Below, in pieces: positions 46,381 to 59,577 of a DNA stretch of 64,000 nucleotides. The first letter of the stretch is position 1. Every line of letters starts with the position of its first letter. The position numbers and the translations under genes are program-made. This DNA comes from Botryotinia globosa (taxonomy: Eukaryota > Ascomycota > Leotiomycetes > Helotiales > Sclerotiniaceae), in the NCBI GenBank assembly GCA_014898425.1, contig RCSZ01000002.1:2604001-2668000 (forward strand), given 5' to 3'. Under the pieces are notes generated by a model. The model was given only the letters and a program-made list of their open reading frames with translations, had not been told where the DNA came from and did not search any database.

Positions 46381-47846
46381 GAGATTATATCCATATCAAT
46401 CTTATTAGTCTAGTCGTCGGTACTTATTACTACAGATGATATACCTTACCTACCTGGTCTGGTATCTTGGTAAATATAATACTCGACAGAGTAATAATCA
46501 TATAGGATCCCGCTAAGAGTCTCAAGGAGTTCTTAACTGACCTACTTATCCTGTATACGAAATAACCTGAAACACACCCACCTAAAAAAACCCTCGATTG
46601 CCTCGATTACCTCGAATGCCTGGCAAAAGCCTCGATTTCAATTAAATTCATAAAACCTCACCGCCACCCATAAAGACCGATTCTGACCTTTCTCAAACTG
46701 ACTGCTGCGACTGCCACTGCCACTGCCACTGCCACTGCGACTGCCACCTCTCGTTTGTTTATGAAGGTGAACCCCTCTCTAATCGGATCTATTATTACTT
46801 CTTCTACTTCTTCTTCTTCTTCTTCTTCTCCTCCTCCTCCTCCTCCTCCTCTCCTCCCTTTTTACCACTTCAGGATACTTCCCAGAGTTCCGTGTAGTTT
46901 TTGTTATCGATTTATTTATAACAATTACAAAAGTCCTTTTTCCATCTCACCAGTGCGAGTATAGCTATCTATCTATCAATCAATCAATCAATCAATCACC
47001 ACTATCAACTATCATCTGATAAGCTTCCGTCCCATACACATTCCCATTCTCAACTCCCCGACAACACGAGGAGTCCCCATCCATATCTTCTTCGCAATAA
47101 ATAGCATCCATATCCATATCAGTCTTGTGCCGTCGGTTACAAGTTGATTCATTCGAAAACAAAACGGAATCCAAGCCTCAAGTCCTCTTGTTTCTTATTT
47201 AAACGCATACCTAGGTAACTATTATCAAAGCCACCGCGAGAAAAGTGCTAGGGATACCTGGAAAATACATACGCATTGCCTTTCATCCATCATTTACTAC
47301 GTACGTACTTGGTAAAAAGGTCAAAACTCGAGTCAAACCACCATTCGGCTCAACATTCTCAACATTCACCATTAAAGTAAACACAACATCTCGCCTTGCT
47401 CTTTATTTATCCTGTAGTTTGTCGACTGGATACTTTGGTACATCGGAGAGAAGTATCATACATCAAATTCCACGCTGAATCTGTGGAAATACGCCGACCG
47501 ACGGACGCACGAATCCGAATCTTGAAAGATACGGAAAGAGGGAGAGTACAAGAATCGGAAGGGAAAAGGGAAAAGGGAAAGAAAAGACACTTTACGACTG
47601 CACCACATCATATAAACACGTAAAGTGTGCATTCATTCTTGAATCTTTTACTCCGTACACTGCGAAGAGTGCAAAGAGAGTCATTCAAGACTTTTGCTTA
47701 CAGGCGGATTGGTTGGAGACAAGGAAGCGAGAAAGCTCCCTCATTTTCAAACATCAGCAAGTTTCACCATCTCCCACATTGAACCTTCTTTTTTTCCCTC
47801 CTCTTCAATCATACAATCTGTATACAATTTGTATACCTCAATCAAA
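46381..47846. other. Upstream region of the Ser/Pro-rich gene, microsatellites
   Basis: No gene seen. Simple repeats include (ctgcca)-like at about 46704-46745, (ctt)n then (cct)n at about 46798-46853, and (ctat)n/(caat)n at about 46965-46997. The last 100 bases before the ATG at 47847 are T/C-rich, a plausible long 5' leader. Confidence 0.5.
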
Positions 47847-49259
47847 ATGAGTACGGCTATTGCAATGGCCCCTTCACCAGTACCTCACGATAGATCATCA
47901 TATGTTGATATCGCACCTTCGAAACCTTCGAATTCTCCTCCGGCGCAAAGAGTACCTTCTTCGTCGGCCACCCCGAGCGTAACAATGGCGGCACAGCGTA
48001 CAGAGAGCGGAAGTCCAAAATCAATTTCAGCAAAGCCTTCACCTACTGCGTATGTATCATTCCCTGAATTGAATTATCGATAGAGTAAATCAATCATATA
48101 CTGATGTCATAGTTTCAACAGATCTCGAAACGGTGCACCACCTAAGATTATCGTTAAGAAGGAACCATCCTCACCTGAAATAACTGCCACTTCGCGTCAT
48201 AGACCTCGAAAGCTTGATCTCACCAAAAACATCTCGAGTGTCAATCCAGGTACTGGAAGACCATCAGCCAGTCAATTGACAGGTAGGGGTGCAGAGAGTG
48301 GTGGATTGGGTATTCAGGACGTCGGATTGGCATGTCTCTCGCCAGGTTTCGTCACACAAGATCCGACGATGCGAGAACAATTGCAGCGAAGTTTATCTGT
48401 CCGTGAACAACAGAGACACATTATCGAATCGCGGTTACAACAAACAGCTAAGCCTGGCGATGCGCCAATGGAAAGTGCTAAAGAAAGAGAGTTGAGTGGA
48501 TTGCCAGCAAAAACTCCCGGTACATCTAGAAGAAAGGCGCCGCCAGGACTAAGCATCGTCGCACCATCCCATGAGCAATTTGCGAATGAGAGAGTAATTC
48601 AATCTGCTCCAATGCACCATAGCTTTCCTGGCAGACATCAACCACAACCGCTAACCCGTCACGTCGCAAATCAGCCGTCAAATCTCTCTAACACATCTCA
48701 CATCCATCATGTACCTGCTACCCAAACTACCAATAGACTACCACCAATTTCAGATGTCTTCGCAGCTGAAAATCTAGGTGCTCACCGTGAATCGCCAAGA
48801 GGAAACGTGTACCAAAATTCAAATTCGAACTCGAATTCATCGCATTCCAACTCCAGACCAGGCTTCCCATCCCCAGGACATACTTCACAACCACCAGCGT
48901 CTGCGGGCCACCAGCGTCCTCGTGAATACCGTTCTGCTGAGGAAGCACAGGCTGATCTGGCTGGTGGTCGTGCTGAACTTCTACCTAAGCTCGTACATTA
49001 CGGAGGTCATCAGCCCCCCACTCCTCCATCACCTACAAATGTCAACGCGAGACCTTCAGAAGCTGGTCGAAGCAGTGGTAGAAGAAGACCTAGGGCAGAG
49101 TATGAAGAGGGAGCTAGTCCGCCACTTGGACAAGGTCCACCTACATCGAGACGAACTGGACCATTTGGAGAGGGACGAGATAGTCCAATGACTTCACAAC
49201 AGAAGAAGGAAGAGTTCATGCGCCTGTGTAATCGGGCTTGGGATCTTTTCCATTCTTAG
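47847..49259 (+). CDS. Ser/Pro-rich conserved fungal protein, possible regulator
   Basis: Function not established. Exons are 47847-48049 and 48122-49259 (72-bp intron, phase 2), giving 446 residues. Most of the protein is low complexity: Ser/Pro/Thr-rich at the N-terminus and Asn/Ser repeats (SNSNSNSSHSNS) near residue 270. It contains compact conserved-looking blocks: GLGIQDVGLACLSPGFVTQD, REQLQRSLSVREQQRHIIESR, RRKAPPGLSIVAPSHEQFAN with ERVIQSAPM, and the C-terminal KKEEFMRLCNRAWDLFHS. That last helix and the LSIVAP block look like protein-interaction motifs of a transcriptional regulator. I have a faint impression of fungal Sin3-associated STB1-type proteins, not enough to name it. Long non-coding flanks on both sides fit a highly regulated gene. 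Confidence 0.8.
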
Positions 49260-51640
49260 CTGTTTGTTGTCATGTCTCTTTTTCTTCTTTCCTTTTCTCT
49301 ATCAATCAAATAATGCTATAACCGGAGCTTCACTTTTACTTCTGGGAAAGGCAATACTCTTTTTGCGTTTTATGATGACAGGGCATGTTGTACGTGCCTG
49401 TCGGTATACTTTCTTGAGCCATTATGATCGACCAAATGATTTCTTTTTACTGCTTCATATGATTGATGCGTTAATTCATGGTTATAATGGACACAATTAT
49501 ATTTAATTCGCTAGGGTGAATGGGGGCGGTGTGAAATGGAAGGATTTGTGGGTGAACGGATGGGTGGTTAGGGAAAAGGGAATGGCATACAATGATTTTC
49601 CATGATTTTTCGGCAATCTTTGAAGGTTGAGGAGATGGATGGGGGAATGGGCATAGGAATGGAAGGGAAGGGAAATAAGGATATGAGGAGATATTGTCAG
49701 AAAAGGAATGGATTCTGTTCTATATTCAATTGAATGAAAGAACTCTCTAATAATATCTACTTCTTCGCTTTGTGATGCTTGAGTTGTGTGTTTCTTTTTT
49801 TCTTGTGTGGAGGTTTCTTTTTGCAGGAGTGACTACAGTAGAGTACTGTATAGTGCAGTGTATTGCAGTACCATGTAGTATGTTGATCAGTGCGTGCATC
49901 TTGCTGGCGAAATAGAGAATGGAAAATAGTATTAGATTTGTGGTTTTCAGATGGGAATGAGAGATCAGAGGGCATGGATGTTGTGAGATGAATAGTTGGT
50001 GAACTTGGATAGGAGTGTGTGTTGGAATTGGAATTGGAATTGGAATTGGGATTGTGAGATAAATGAGATACGTGAGGTGAATATTATGAGTATCACAAGG
50101 ATCACAAGGATCCATACAAGAATTACACGAACTACAAGTGTATAAAGACTACCTAGGTACTTTACTTATAGATAAGAAAAGCAGTTACTTGTAATGAAAC
50201 AAACAAATAATGTTTGTATTTCTAAAATGTAATCTTATATATAGAATAGCGAATGGAATGGTGAATGGAAATGGAAATGTTATTTATCTTCATCCATGAT
50301 TGATTGATTGACTATACTATATTCAAGTACCTCAGTATACACTCTTGCTTGGAGAAAGGGAGAGAACTGAAATGAATTGAAATGAAATGAAATGAAAAGC
50401 AAAGGAAAGGAAAGAAAAGAAAGAAGAATATATGGAGGGGAGAAAGGGGTTCAAGGGGAAAATACGCGATATTAATAGGGGGTTCCCTACTAATAGGCAT
50501 GTAGCATGTCTCGATTTGGGTAAATCATATCATATTACATCACGAGCACAAACACGAATAAAAGATACGCATAGAATCATTTAATCTTTCTTTACTTCTT
50601 TCTTATTCTCTCTATTCACATTCTCTATCTTCCTCTGCATTCGATTCGATCCGATTTCTACACAAACAAAATCCGTTCCACCTATCCTCCCTCGCCAATC
50701 TCCAGATCCGCCTTCTCATCATGTATCTACAATCTCCCACTATCACCTTCCCTTTCCCATCTACGTATCCCTCAAATCATAATCTCCTCCATCATTTCGA
50801 ACCTTCAAAACACAAGTACCACCTTCCTTTTCAACCAGCCATCCATCCCACCCTCTACCAAAAAAAAAAGCCACGCACAACCATATAAAGTATCAAGAAG
50901 CCATAGTCAAGAATCGCAAGCTATTTTTACTCATGCATACCTCCATCTCCGATCCATGAAAAGTAAGACTTTTCATGAACCAGAGCCAGGCCAAACCAAA
51001 AGCAAGTACTCCCAGCCCATAGCTCTCTCTTTCTCTCTAAGAATAAAAGGTTATAATTGTCCAAAAAAGGGTCAAAGAAGAAGAAGAAGAAGAAGAAGAA
51101 GAAGGAGAAGGAGAGGATAAGTAACGACTGTAAGATGATGTATAGTCTTGATTGTATCATGGGTACTCATTAAAGGAAGATCCCTTTCTGTATCATTTGC
51201 TCCCCCAGTTCGCCATTCAAAGGAAGTCGAAAAAAAGACCCATGGCTCAAAATGAGTAAAAAGTGTGCATCAAGGCTTCAAAAAAGCAAAGCAATCAGGG
51301 TCGTGAAGAAGAAGGAAATTTGCTGTGCTGCTTATTAAAAAGGACTCCCAAAACGCCATACTGTTGCTGTAATGTAATGCTCATGTGAAATATGCCACCT
51401 TTCGTTGCGCAATGCTCATGTTGAAGAGACACCAGTGTCGTCTTTCAATTCTTTATATGCTCCCATACCAGTAGGGTCGTAATAACAAATGAAACCACAT
51501 TCTTGACAATTGAAGCTGCTGGTCGAGCGGAATTTATGTTCGATTCTACATGGCTTGAGGTCTCTTTGAAGATTTGCCTGTTCGACCATGCTCTTGAACA
51601 TGCTTTTTCTGCATGTAATCCCACTATCCAGCACATGATG
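49260..51640. other. Intergenic, microsatellite-rich, no gene seen
   Basis: About 2.4 kb between the stops of two convergent genes. It has (ggaatt)n at about 50025-50052, (aatg)/(aaag)-rich sequence at 50370-50430 and (gaa)n at about 51079-51112. A 72-codon minus-strand frame at 51416-51634, just after the HAL-type kinase stop, contains CQECGFICYYDP, but I see no splice that would join it to the kinase. Confidence 0.5.
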
Positions 51641-53324
51641 TCAGAGTCCTTCCTCACCTGCTTGACAAAGTTTTATCTCACGACCCCATTCGGACTTGAG
51701 AACTTGTGAAGCAGTGATACGACGGTGAGGATTTGGATCCAGTATCGAGTAAATGACATTACGACACCGTGCCTTTATTCATGTTAGCTTATACAGACAT
51801 AAGAATTGTAGGAGGGAGACATACTCTATGTAATGACTCGATAGGAGCATATCCCTCCTCATCTCTTCGACCTTCTAAATACTTCTCATAGAACTCATCT
51901 TCGTCTCTCTTCGCGACTCGCCACAGGTGACGTCCTGTGCGCATTGCCATGTAAATGACACCTGTAGCCCAAACATCAACGGCTCTTGCGTCGAATTCTT
52001 TGTCAATGTACTCTTCTGGAGCGATGTAAGGAGCGGAACCACACAATCCAGTTACCATGTGTGCGTCCTTCTCCCAAGCCATTCGAAAGCATTCGCCGTT
52101 CCCAAAATCTGTTATCTTCAAAGAACCGTGTGTGGTCAAAAGAAGATTTTCTGGTTTTAAATCTCGATGCGCAACTCCCATCTCGTGCATGTATTCAACA
52201 CCACGCATCATCTGTTTGAAGTAACAGTCCGCTTCCACAACTTCAAGCTTTCCGGCGGCGAGTACCAAGGTGTAAAGATCACCACCTGCACAGAATTCCA
52301 TGACCTCACAATAGTCCCCCTTCGAGTCTTGAAGGAGGTCAAGGGTATGAATGACATTAGGGTGTCGTAATGAGGAAGATATACAGAATTCGGAGGTAAG
52401 TCTCTTGCTGTATTTCCTCTCGTTCTCTTCGGGTCTTCTTCGGAATTCCTTCACAGCGTAAAGTTGCTCGGTTCCCTGTTCGGACCTCTTGTGGGATATC
52501 CTGACAATTCCGAAAGCACCCCGACCAATAACCTCATTACATTTCCCGTATTTATCTACCAATGTTGCCGTCGCATTGGGCCCACCCTTCTTTTCTGTAG
52601 CCAGTGATTCCTTCTCACGCTTCAGTTGATCCACCCAGTTTGACATGAGTGAAAGTTGTTGTTCGCCTTCATGGGTTTCGGATTGTTTCGCCTTCCCACT
52701 AATTAAGCCTCGCAGCATTTCCCCCAATTTCTCTTGCCTCTTGGCACTCTTCAGATGATGCTCGTGGCCCCCTTGCACATCAGGCATAGTAAGAAATCGC
52801 TGATGGTTTGCCGGTGCCTTTTTGTCTTTCGTTGAACCATTTTTGTCCTTCGTTGAACCATTTTTGTCCTTTGTACTCGGTGTAACACTCGATTTGTCAG
52901 ATGGACTCTTCTTCTCTTGTGATGATGTCTTTCGGGACAGAGATCCAGGTCTCGAGGATGATTTAGGAGATGTTGTGCCATCCACAACCTTTGGCGTCGA
53001 GGAACCAGAGGCAGCACTAGATGCAAAGTTATGTTCTGACCGTATCGATTCCTTTGTAGAAAACATTCGAGTCAAACGTTTGGTCATGGAAGGTTTCTCG
53101 GCAGTCGTTGGCATAGGTGCTGCCTTGAGGACCGCAGGAGGAGGAGGTGTAATTGTTCCATTCATAGTTCCATTCATGCTTAGATTTTCGGTGCTTGTGA
53201 TGGCGCTCACATTGGAGGTTGTAGGACGAGATTGAGGAGATCCATGCGAGGACGAAGGTAAAGAAGGCGTAGGAGAGGGTTGTGCCTTCTCAGCAAAATC
53301 TCTTGGGACTGCGACCGACGCCAT
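51641..53324 (-). CDS. HAL/SAT4-type Ser/Thr protein kinase
   Basis: Fungal kinase of the HAL4/HAL5/NPR1 group, which controls plasma-membrane nutrient and potassium transporters. Exons on the minus strand are 51825-53324 and 51641-51772, joined in phase 0, giving 543 residues. The first 240 residues are Ser/Thr/Pro/Lys-rich and disordered, with tandem STKDKNG heptads at about residues 155-175. The kinase domain shows VIGRGAFGIV (about 261-270), YAVKEFRRR, HRDLKPEN (Asp about 388), DFGNGE and GSAPYIAPEEY. After the intron the last lobe reads ARCRNVIYSILDPNPHRR and ends SEWGREIKLCQAGEEGL. The DFGNGE and SAPYIAPEE variants and the CQAGEEGL end are typical of the group. Which yeast member is the nearest cannot be told here. 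Confidence 0.92.
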
Positions 53325-54406
53325 GATGATTTTGCTCTCTTAAAGAATTTGAGATGCGCTTTCGTATCGGTTGCAATCAGTAAAAAGATATCCGCCAAAG
53401 GCGGAGGTCGCGGGCAATGCCCGTGCTTTGTTGGAAATTTGTGTTTTTATTCTGTGGGCGTGTGGGTTGTGTGGGTGTGGGACGTATGCGGAATAAGATT
53501 GAACAGTGGGAATTCCGGGTTTTTTTATAATTATAAATCGAAATGAAGCGGCGTATCAATTATGGAAGTGAATATAGCTGGCCTCTCTTAATGTTTGACT
53601 GCCTGGTTGTCTGTGGAGGAAATCCAAGGTGTGAATGAAGCTTCTTTGATAGGTTCTCTTTGGAAGGCGAATACCAAATGAAGTTGGAAGAAAATGAGTG
53701 ATACTGAGGTGGATGAAGTCAAGTCGGAACTTCCAATTATAAGAAATGGAATGGAGATGGAGCTGGAGATGGAAATTGAAATTATTTGACTTTTCCCTCT
53801 GATTTCTCTGCCACACACCAAAAAAGCTTATGTGAGTTTCCCGGATTGATGGCGGATGTTCTCAACTTGGTAATATAGTACTAGAGTCCAGGGGATATCA
53901 AGATTCAAGACTAGTTATGGAGTGTATGTTGTATCGGTACCCGGGCGTATAAGTATCCGGATTCCTTTTTGAGAACAGGGCTGTGGTGTTTTGAATGTCG
54001 GTTGGTACGAAGAGGGAAGAAGGAGGAGGATTGGTGAGATGCGGTAGCAGGAGGTGAAGAAGGAGTAGTAGTAGTAGTAGTAGTTGTAGTTGTGATCGAA
54101 GTTGTAGTTCCAAAGCTGGAATTGAAGTGGTTGTAACTGGGTAGTACTACCACCCTATGTATGATATAATAATACTTGGGATTTCGATGGTTGCGGATTG
54201 AGTACAAGTTAAAGCAAGAAAGCACACACAGCCTTGTTGGGAAACTATTTCTAATTAATAATAATGATAATAATGATAATAATGATAATAATGATAATAA
54301 TAAAAGGATAACTAGGTAGGCTGTGAGGAATTCTTTTGCCTCTTATCATTTCGAACCTTTGTTATAAATTTGAAGAGGGATTAATTATTATACCTAGGTA
54401 TCGACC

Positions 54407-54439
<33 letters not shown>

Positions 54440-55181
54440 CGAGTATATACACACATATATATATACATACACATCACATACACTTGTACCGAACTACCTA
54501 TCTATCTATATCTAGGTATCTATCCATCCATCTATCCATCTATCTATCTACATGAAGACATACATACATACGTACGTACATTACATACATGTCCATTGTC
54601 CATCGACCTATCTGCCTACCTCCCTACCTCCCTACCTCCCTACCTCCCTGCCTCCCTACCTCCCTACAATAAGTCTACAACTCCCCTAGCCGGTTTTGGA
54701 CCATTCCATTCCTCAAGCTTGCAATTTGCAAAGAAGAAGGTCGGTCCGCTTGCAGTACTATAATATTAGCTGCAGTATTGTACTATAATATTAGCTAACC
54801 TAGGTATCCCGAGGTCTATCTTTCTATCCATCTATACTCCTCGACTAGGCAATTCATGGCATAGGAGTCGGCACAAGTGCACGATCTTCATTTTATATTT
54901 CTCGTAATAGTAAATAAGGGTATCGCTTGTAAAGTAGACTGACTGTTGTAAAAATAAAAATAAATACCTAGGCACGTACGAGCGATATCCCAAAAATTCC
55001 ATCAAAAAGACTCCTCGGTCTAACGAAAGAAATTCTTTCAAAGAAAAAAGAAAAAAGTAATAATCAAAAAAATCAAAATTTTCTTTCCATTTCAAACCGT
55101 CATTCATTTCTATGAGGGATTAATATTGTAAGCTAACCCCCTGGTTGAAATTTCAATGGCTAGATTGTACATACTTCGTAC

Positions 55182-55220
<39 letters not shown>

Positions 55221-56715
55221 TATTACACTTTTACCTTCAACGTATATACATGTCTACGCCTTGGTATGCGTAAAGGACACCCTTCGTACATCATACCATA
55301 CTTCCCTACCTACGCGCAATAAGAAAAAGAAAGATTGCATTCGGTGCTGAGAATAGAGTAATTTAACCCTAGTCTGCTTGCTAGTCATCAACCTCCCGGA
55401 TTTAGAGCTGTATCATGCATATGAAGATAGTTGCATAATGCTGACGTTGAACGTTGGAAGAGAAAGAGAAGACTAGGGGAAATGAGGGAAAGGGGGAGGG
55501 AACTTTTTCAATCCAAGGTTCGGGTCTTTCACACTTCACATCCACCAAAAGAAATGTTTCCCAGGTCCTCTTTTATCTGAGATGCACATAGTCCATACTC
55601 CATAGTCCATCCGACGTATTCATTCATTATTGCATGTACCGCTCGTTGCTCGGCATCTGGAATTATGGAAATATCCTTAGCCAGGGTCCACGAAGACTTA
55701 CTAATCTTTGACCGGGTGGGTTTGACCGACCTTTCTCTGCTGTTGGTTGAGCAGAGAGTACTCTGTACGGAGTACAGAACAGAGTATATTGCACTGATAC
55801 ATGTATCATTGATGTCTTTCTCTACATAGATCTCATTGACATGGAGAATCTGTTGGCTTCGTCGTGCTGATACATGTCTTTCTCGATATGGGTTTCTATT
55901 CACATCTAGAATGTGTTGAATTCACTACCAGCTACATACAAGCCAAGCCGCAAGGCAATACAGCATTACCGTACCAAGCATATCTGGGAGATTGAGTTGC
56001 AACAAGATCAGCGTGATGGAGTGTTATCGCAGTCGGTAAGATAATGCTTGCCCCTATCACATCTTTCGACAGCGCAATGGTTCATGAAACCTCTTGGGAA
56101 AAGGCAAATGTGTTGAAACTTGATGCCCTCAAAAGAAATTGAGCCATTTAGACTTGATGTACGAGTATTAAACCAATGGTAATTTGTCTCATACAAGTCA
56201 TCTTGCCAAGGTTAGCTAACTCAAAGATTCCAACTCCACCTTAAAGATCCCGAGACTCGGAAAAGTCCCAGGACAAGGACGCCTGACTGATGATGGTGGA
56301 AGATCTGCTCCCCCCCCCCCCCCAAAATGAAGAAAAAGAAAAGAAATTCATTCGCTGTCATGGATTTCCCTTTGCCATCAAATCTCTATTGACTGTTCCC
56401 AGCATTTACTGAGATGAGATGGTGATTGGTAAGCACACTTCAAACCCTAATAAACCAAGAGAGAGAGAAGATTTATTATATATTATATGGTTACCACAGC
56501 TGGAGTACATTGTATTGTATCGTTACCGGAGCCCCTCGCCACATCGGTTAAATGAGGGATGGATGGATGGATGGATGTATCAATAAGCAGTAAGCAAGTA
56601 GTACGTGGGCGCTCCCTTCAACGGAAATGATGTAACAATGGATATGAATTTGAGATAGCGTGGATGGCTGTGCAAATGATGAAGTCTTAAATTCTTATAT
56701 TAATGCTCTCGAGAA
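53325..56715. other. Gene-poor, microsatellite-rich region, part 1
   Basis: Upstream of the HAL-type kinase; no gene seen. Simple sequence is dense: (aatgat)n at about 54262-54300, (ta)n at about 54415-54440, (ctat)/(catc)n at about 54500-54560, (cctacctc)n at about 54610-54665, (ca)n at about 55189-55212 and a C run at about 56310-56323. Long pyrimidine-rich stretches fit promoter and leader DNA near the kinase. Confidence 0.5.
54411..54665. repeat. Compound microsatellite cluster
   Basis: Runs of (ta)n, (ctat)n with (catc)n, (cata)n with (cgta)n, and (ctaccctc)-type units follow each other within 250 bp. Confidence 0.9.
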
Positions 56716-56889
56716 ATTGGGACGGAGTAAGGAATGACCAACAGACTGACAGTAGAGATTGGGACGGAGTAAGGAATGACCAACAGACTGACAGTAGAGA
56801 TTGGGACGGAGTAAAAAATAACCAACAGACTGATAGAGTAGAAGTTGATATGGACTAAGAAACAAGGCAACAGACTGACAGAGTAGAAG
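56716..56889. repeat. 42-45-bp tandem repeat, four units
   Basis: Units start at 56716, 56758, 56800 and 56845. The first two are identical 42-mers beginning attgggacggagtaagg. The third and fourth are 45 bp and diverged but keep caacagactga and agtaga. No inverted symmetry or spacer pattern suggests CRISPR. Confidence 0.93.
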
Positions 56890-59469
56890 TTGATATCGCT
56901 GTCGGATCGCTAAGTCCCTCCAAGTCCCTCTGAGTATCGGCCGGTCTACCTTTTCCCCTTACTATGCTCGTATAGGTACACCAGTCCCAACAGCACATAC
57001 AATTGTCGTATGATCCTTAACCATTACTCTATCATTACTTCATCACTCAACCTTCCCTTGGTCCTCTTTTAGTCCCTATGGCTGCTTGGCGCGGGGCCTC
57101 TTCTGGCTTGCCGACCTTTGCTTGATTCATGAAACATCAACAACCATTTACTAGACCCCACGAGTCTGTATAACAACAATCACCGCCAACATAAATTGTG
57201 TACAGAAAAAAAGGCTGGTTTGGCCTTTGCCTAGATCTCTATATGGATCGATCCATGTGAATATGTTCCAACACTACTCTGTCATTCCAACCAATGATCT
57301 GAAGACGAATACATACTCTTTCTCAGTATTAGTATAAGCTTTGGTGAGCAGAACATCCATCCCCAAGCTTCTTTCTCGGATTCAGCCCTATATGAAGATG
57401 AAATTTTGATACGAGGTTCTTTGATCATATCATACCATCATCCATACCTACATTGTAAGATCTTAGCAACAAAAAGTACTGGGTTTATTCGCTTGGAGGT
57501 GTGAGGTTAAAATCATGTGGGAGGTCGGTTTTCATGTATACGGTGTGTTTATATCATGGATTGGGTCGGATTTATCACCAGCCCTCCAATCTTACCACTG
57601 CTGCATCAATCAATCAACATATATCCCTCACATCAATCAAACAGCGGGGTAATCAAAAAGTTTACTCTTCAAATTTCACTCCCACTCCTCCTCCTCCACA
57701 AAACAACAGTCATTCAAATTATCAAATGTGCAGACTGTCACACTGACACACTGTCACACTGTCACACTGGCAAACTGTCAAACTGTCAAATTGTCAGTCA
57801 AGCTTCCTTCTCCGGAATACAACTGTCAAATCACCTTGATCCTTGATTTGTAGTACAAATGTCGATATCAACAGCAATCGCAATCTCAATCTCAACATCA
57901 ACATCAACATCACATCCCAACCTTGGTATCGTTGCATGCGTTCATTACCCCATTCTTTACTCCAGAATTATCATGCATGCTAGTCACCTCCTCAATCACC
58001 ACTCCATACTTTGCAATGTGTTTACAGATAGTTCGCTATTCTTTCCTTATTCAAATCCATACTCCGGTTCTCTTATCTTGTACCCCAGATATTCTTTTGC
58101 CCAACGTAGAATATCTTACATTCATGTGCGTGGAAGTGGCTCGACTTCACCTAGTGTGTCTACACTTACTGCATCTATGGAAGGAAGTTCTCCATTTCAG
58201 CCACTTTTTGGTCACTCACATACACGGGAGAGAGCAAGCCAAGTATCTTGAAATAGTTCGCACAATACAGTACCCCAGGATATGCCAGCTCATCCAGCAT
58301 TATCACAAGGACCTCCTACCTACCTTGTACCTTGTCTATCGTTTCTTGAATCTTCAATGTCTGCCTAGTATCTCTGAGGATTACCTCCAGCGAGTGCACT
58401 CATGTCCCCGAATTCAGAATATGATATGTTTGCTGCTTACCTCTCCACATTCCAAATCCTCTTTACTGCACTCTACGTTTGACCAATCACAGTCATGAAT
58501 CTCATCACACCATTGGCCATGCCTTTCCTCATTCTTGCAAGTCCGTTTTCACCATTCCCATCACCTGAAACTGTATCCTTTTCCGTCCTGTTGGTTATTT
58601 TGATGTTGTGTGACCATTATTACACAACACCTCGAAATAAGCTTTTTAATTTACATTTCACATATATTTAAATCCCTCATAGATCAATTCCTCACATTTC
58701 TCCGTAACTTGGCATCCATCGTCACACCATCATGATTTCTTGAAGTTGCAGTACATATATATTGCTTGGTTGAGAATTGACCAATAAGATTCATGGTAAA
58801 TTCGATTATTTTCAATACTGATTGTAATGTGTGTATCTCAGATGATTTTGATATCAGAGTAAGCGCTTTTAGGATCGACGGGCAGCGAATTCCTTCAAAT
58901 TATCACATTTCTCTTCTCACCGCAAGAAATCCCTCATTTCTATGTTTATCAATCGTCATATTCGACCTAACACAAGCTCATTCGGACACACGTGCGAATG
59001 TACCATGGCATCCTTCCATTTTACAACTTCATGGCCCCAATCCCAAATACACCCGGCTCCCCGGTGAGCGCCAGTCCTTTCATCAACCACACCTAGCACA
59101 AGTATGAATTGACGGAAAGTTTATCAATTTGCATGTGTTCACAAATATTCGGCAGCCAGCGCTTAATCGTACATTAAAAATTGCGACTATATATCACTCA
59201 TACATATCAATTCCTCACCGCGAGATATTTGCCACATTTTATACCCCCACATCCAAGCCGTCACTGCTACACAGGGACGGCATTTACAGCAGTGACCTTA
59301 AGTCGAGGCGCTTTAGGCATTGAAATTTAATATCATTAGCCTGACTGTCACTAGCGCATGATCGCAATTGCTGTGTTGTGTACATTTAACACGATCTGTT
59401 CTTGTCTATCAAAGGCTCGGATTGTGCCCGACAATGAGAGATTTTTGATTGTCAAATTCATGACAGATA

Positions 59470-59577
59470 TTGAAGTCGCCCAAGTGTTTGGATTCACGTG
59501 GAATATTGAAATCGATTGGAACACTGAAGTCAATTCAATTAATTCATGTATTAATTCTCTTGGGAACATTGAACACA
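59470..59577. repeat. 18-bp degenerate tandem repeat, six units
   Basis: Units start at 59470, 59488, 59506, 59524, 59542 and 59560. Units 1, 2, 3, 4 and 6 open ttga, ttgg or ctga, while unit 5 is more diverged. It has the same period and opening as the runs at 21176 and 21524. Confidence 0.65.

Noticed and set aside
42244..47846. tRNA or other structured RNA gene in the long spacers
   Set aside because: Looking by eye for T-loop words such as ggttcga with matching acceptor stems gave no candidate. A covariance-model scan (tRNAscan-SE, Infernal) would be decisive.
51416..51634. Cys-containing minus-strand frame (CQECGFICYYDP) as a third exon of the HAL-type kinase
   Set aside because: The phase does not match from the GTGAGG donor, and the only in-phase acceptor leaves an intron of about 34 bp. 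The kinase ending in CQAGEEGL is complete.
56716..56889. CRISPR-like array
   Set aside because: The units are contiguous with no spacers, only four copies exist, and the host is a fungus.
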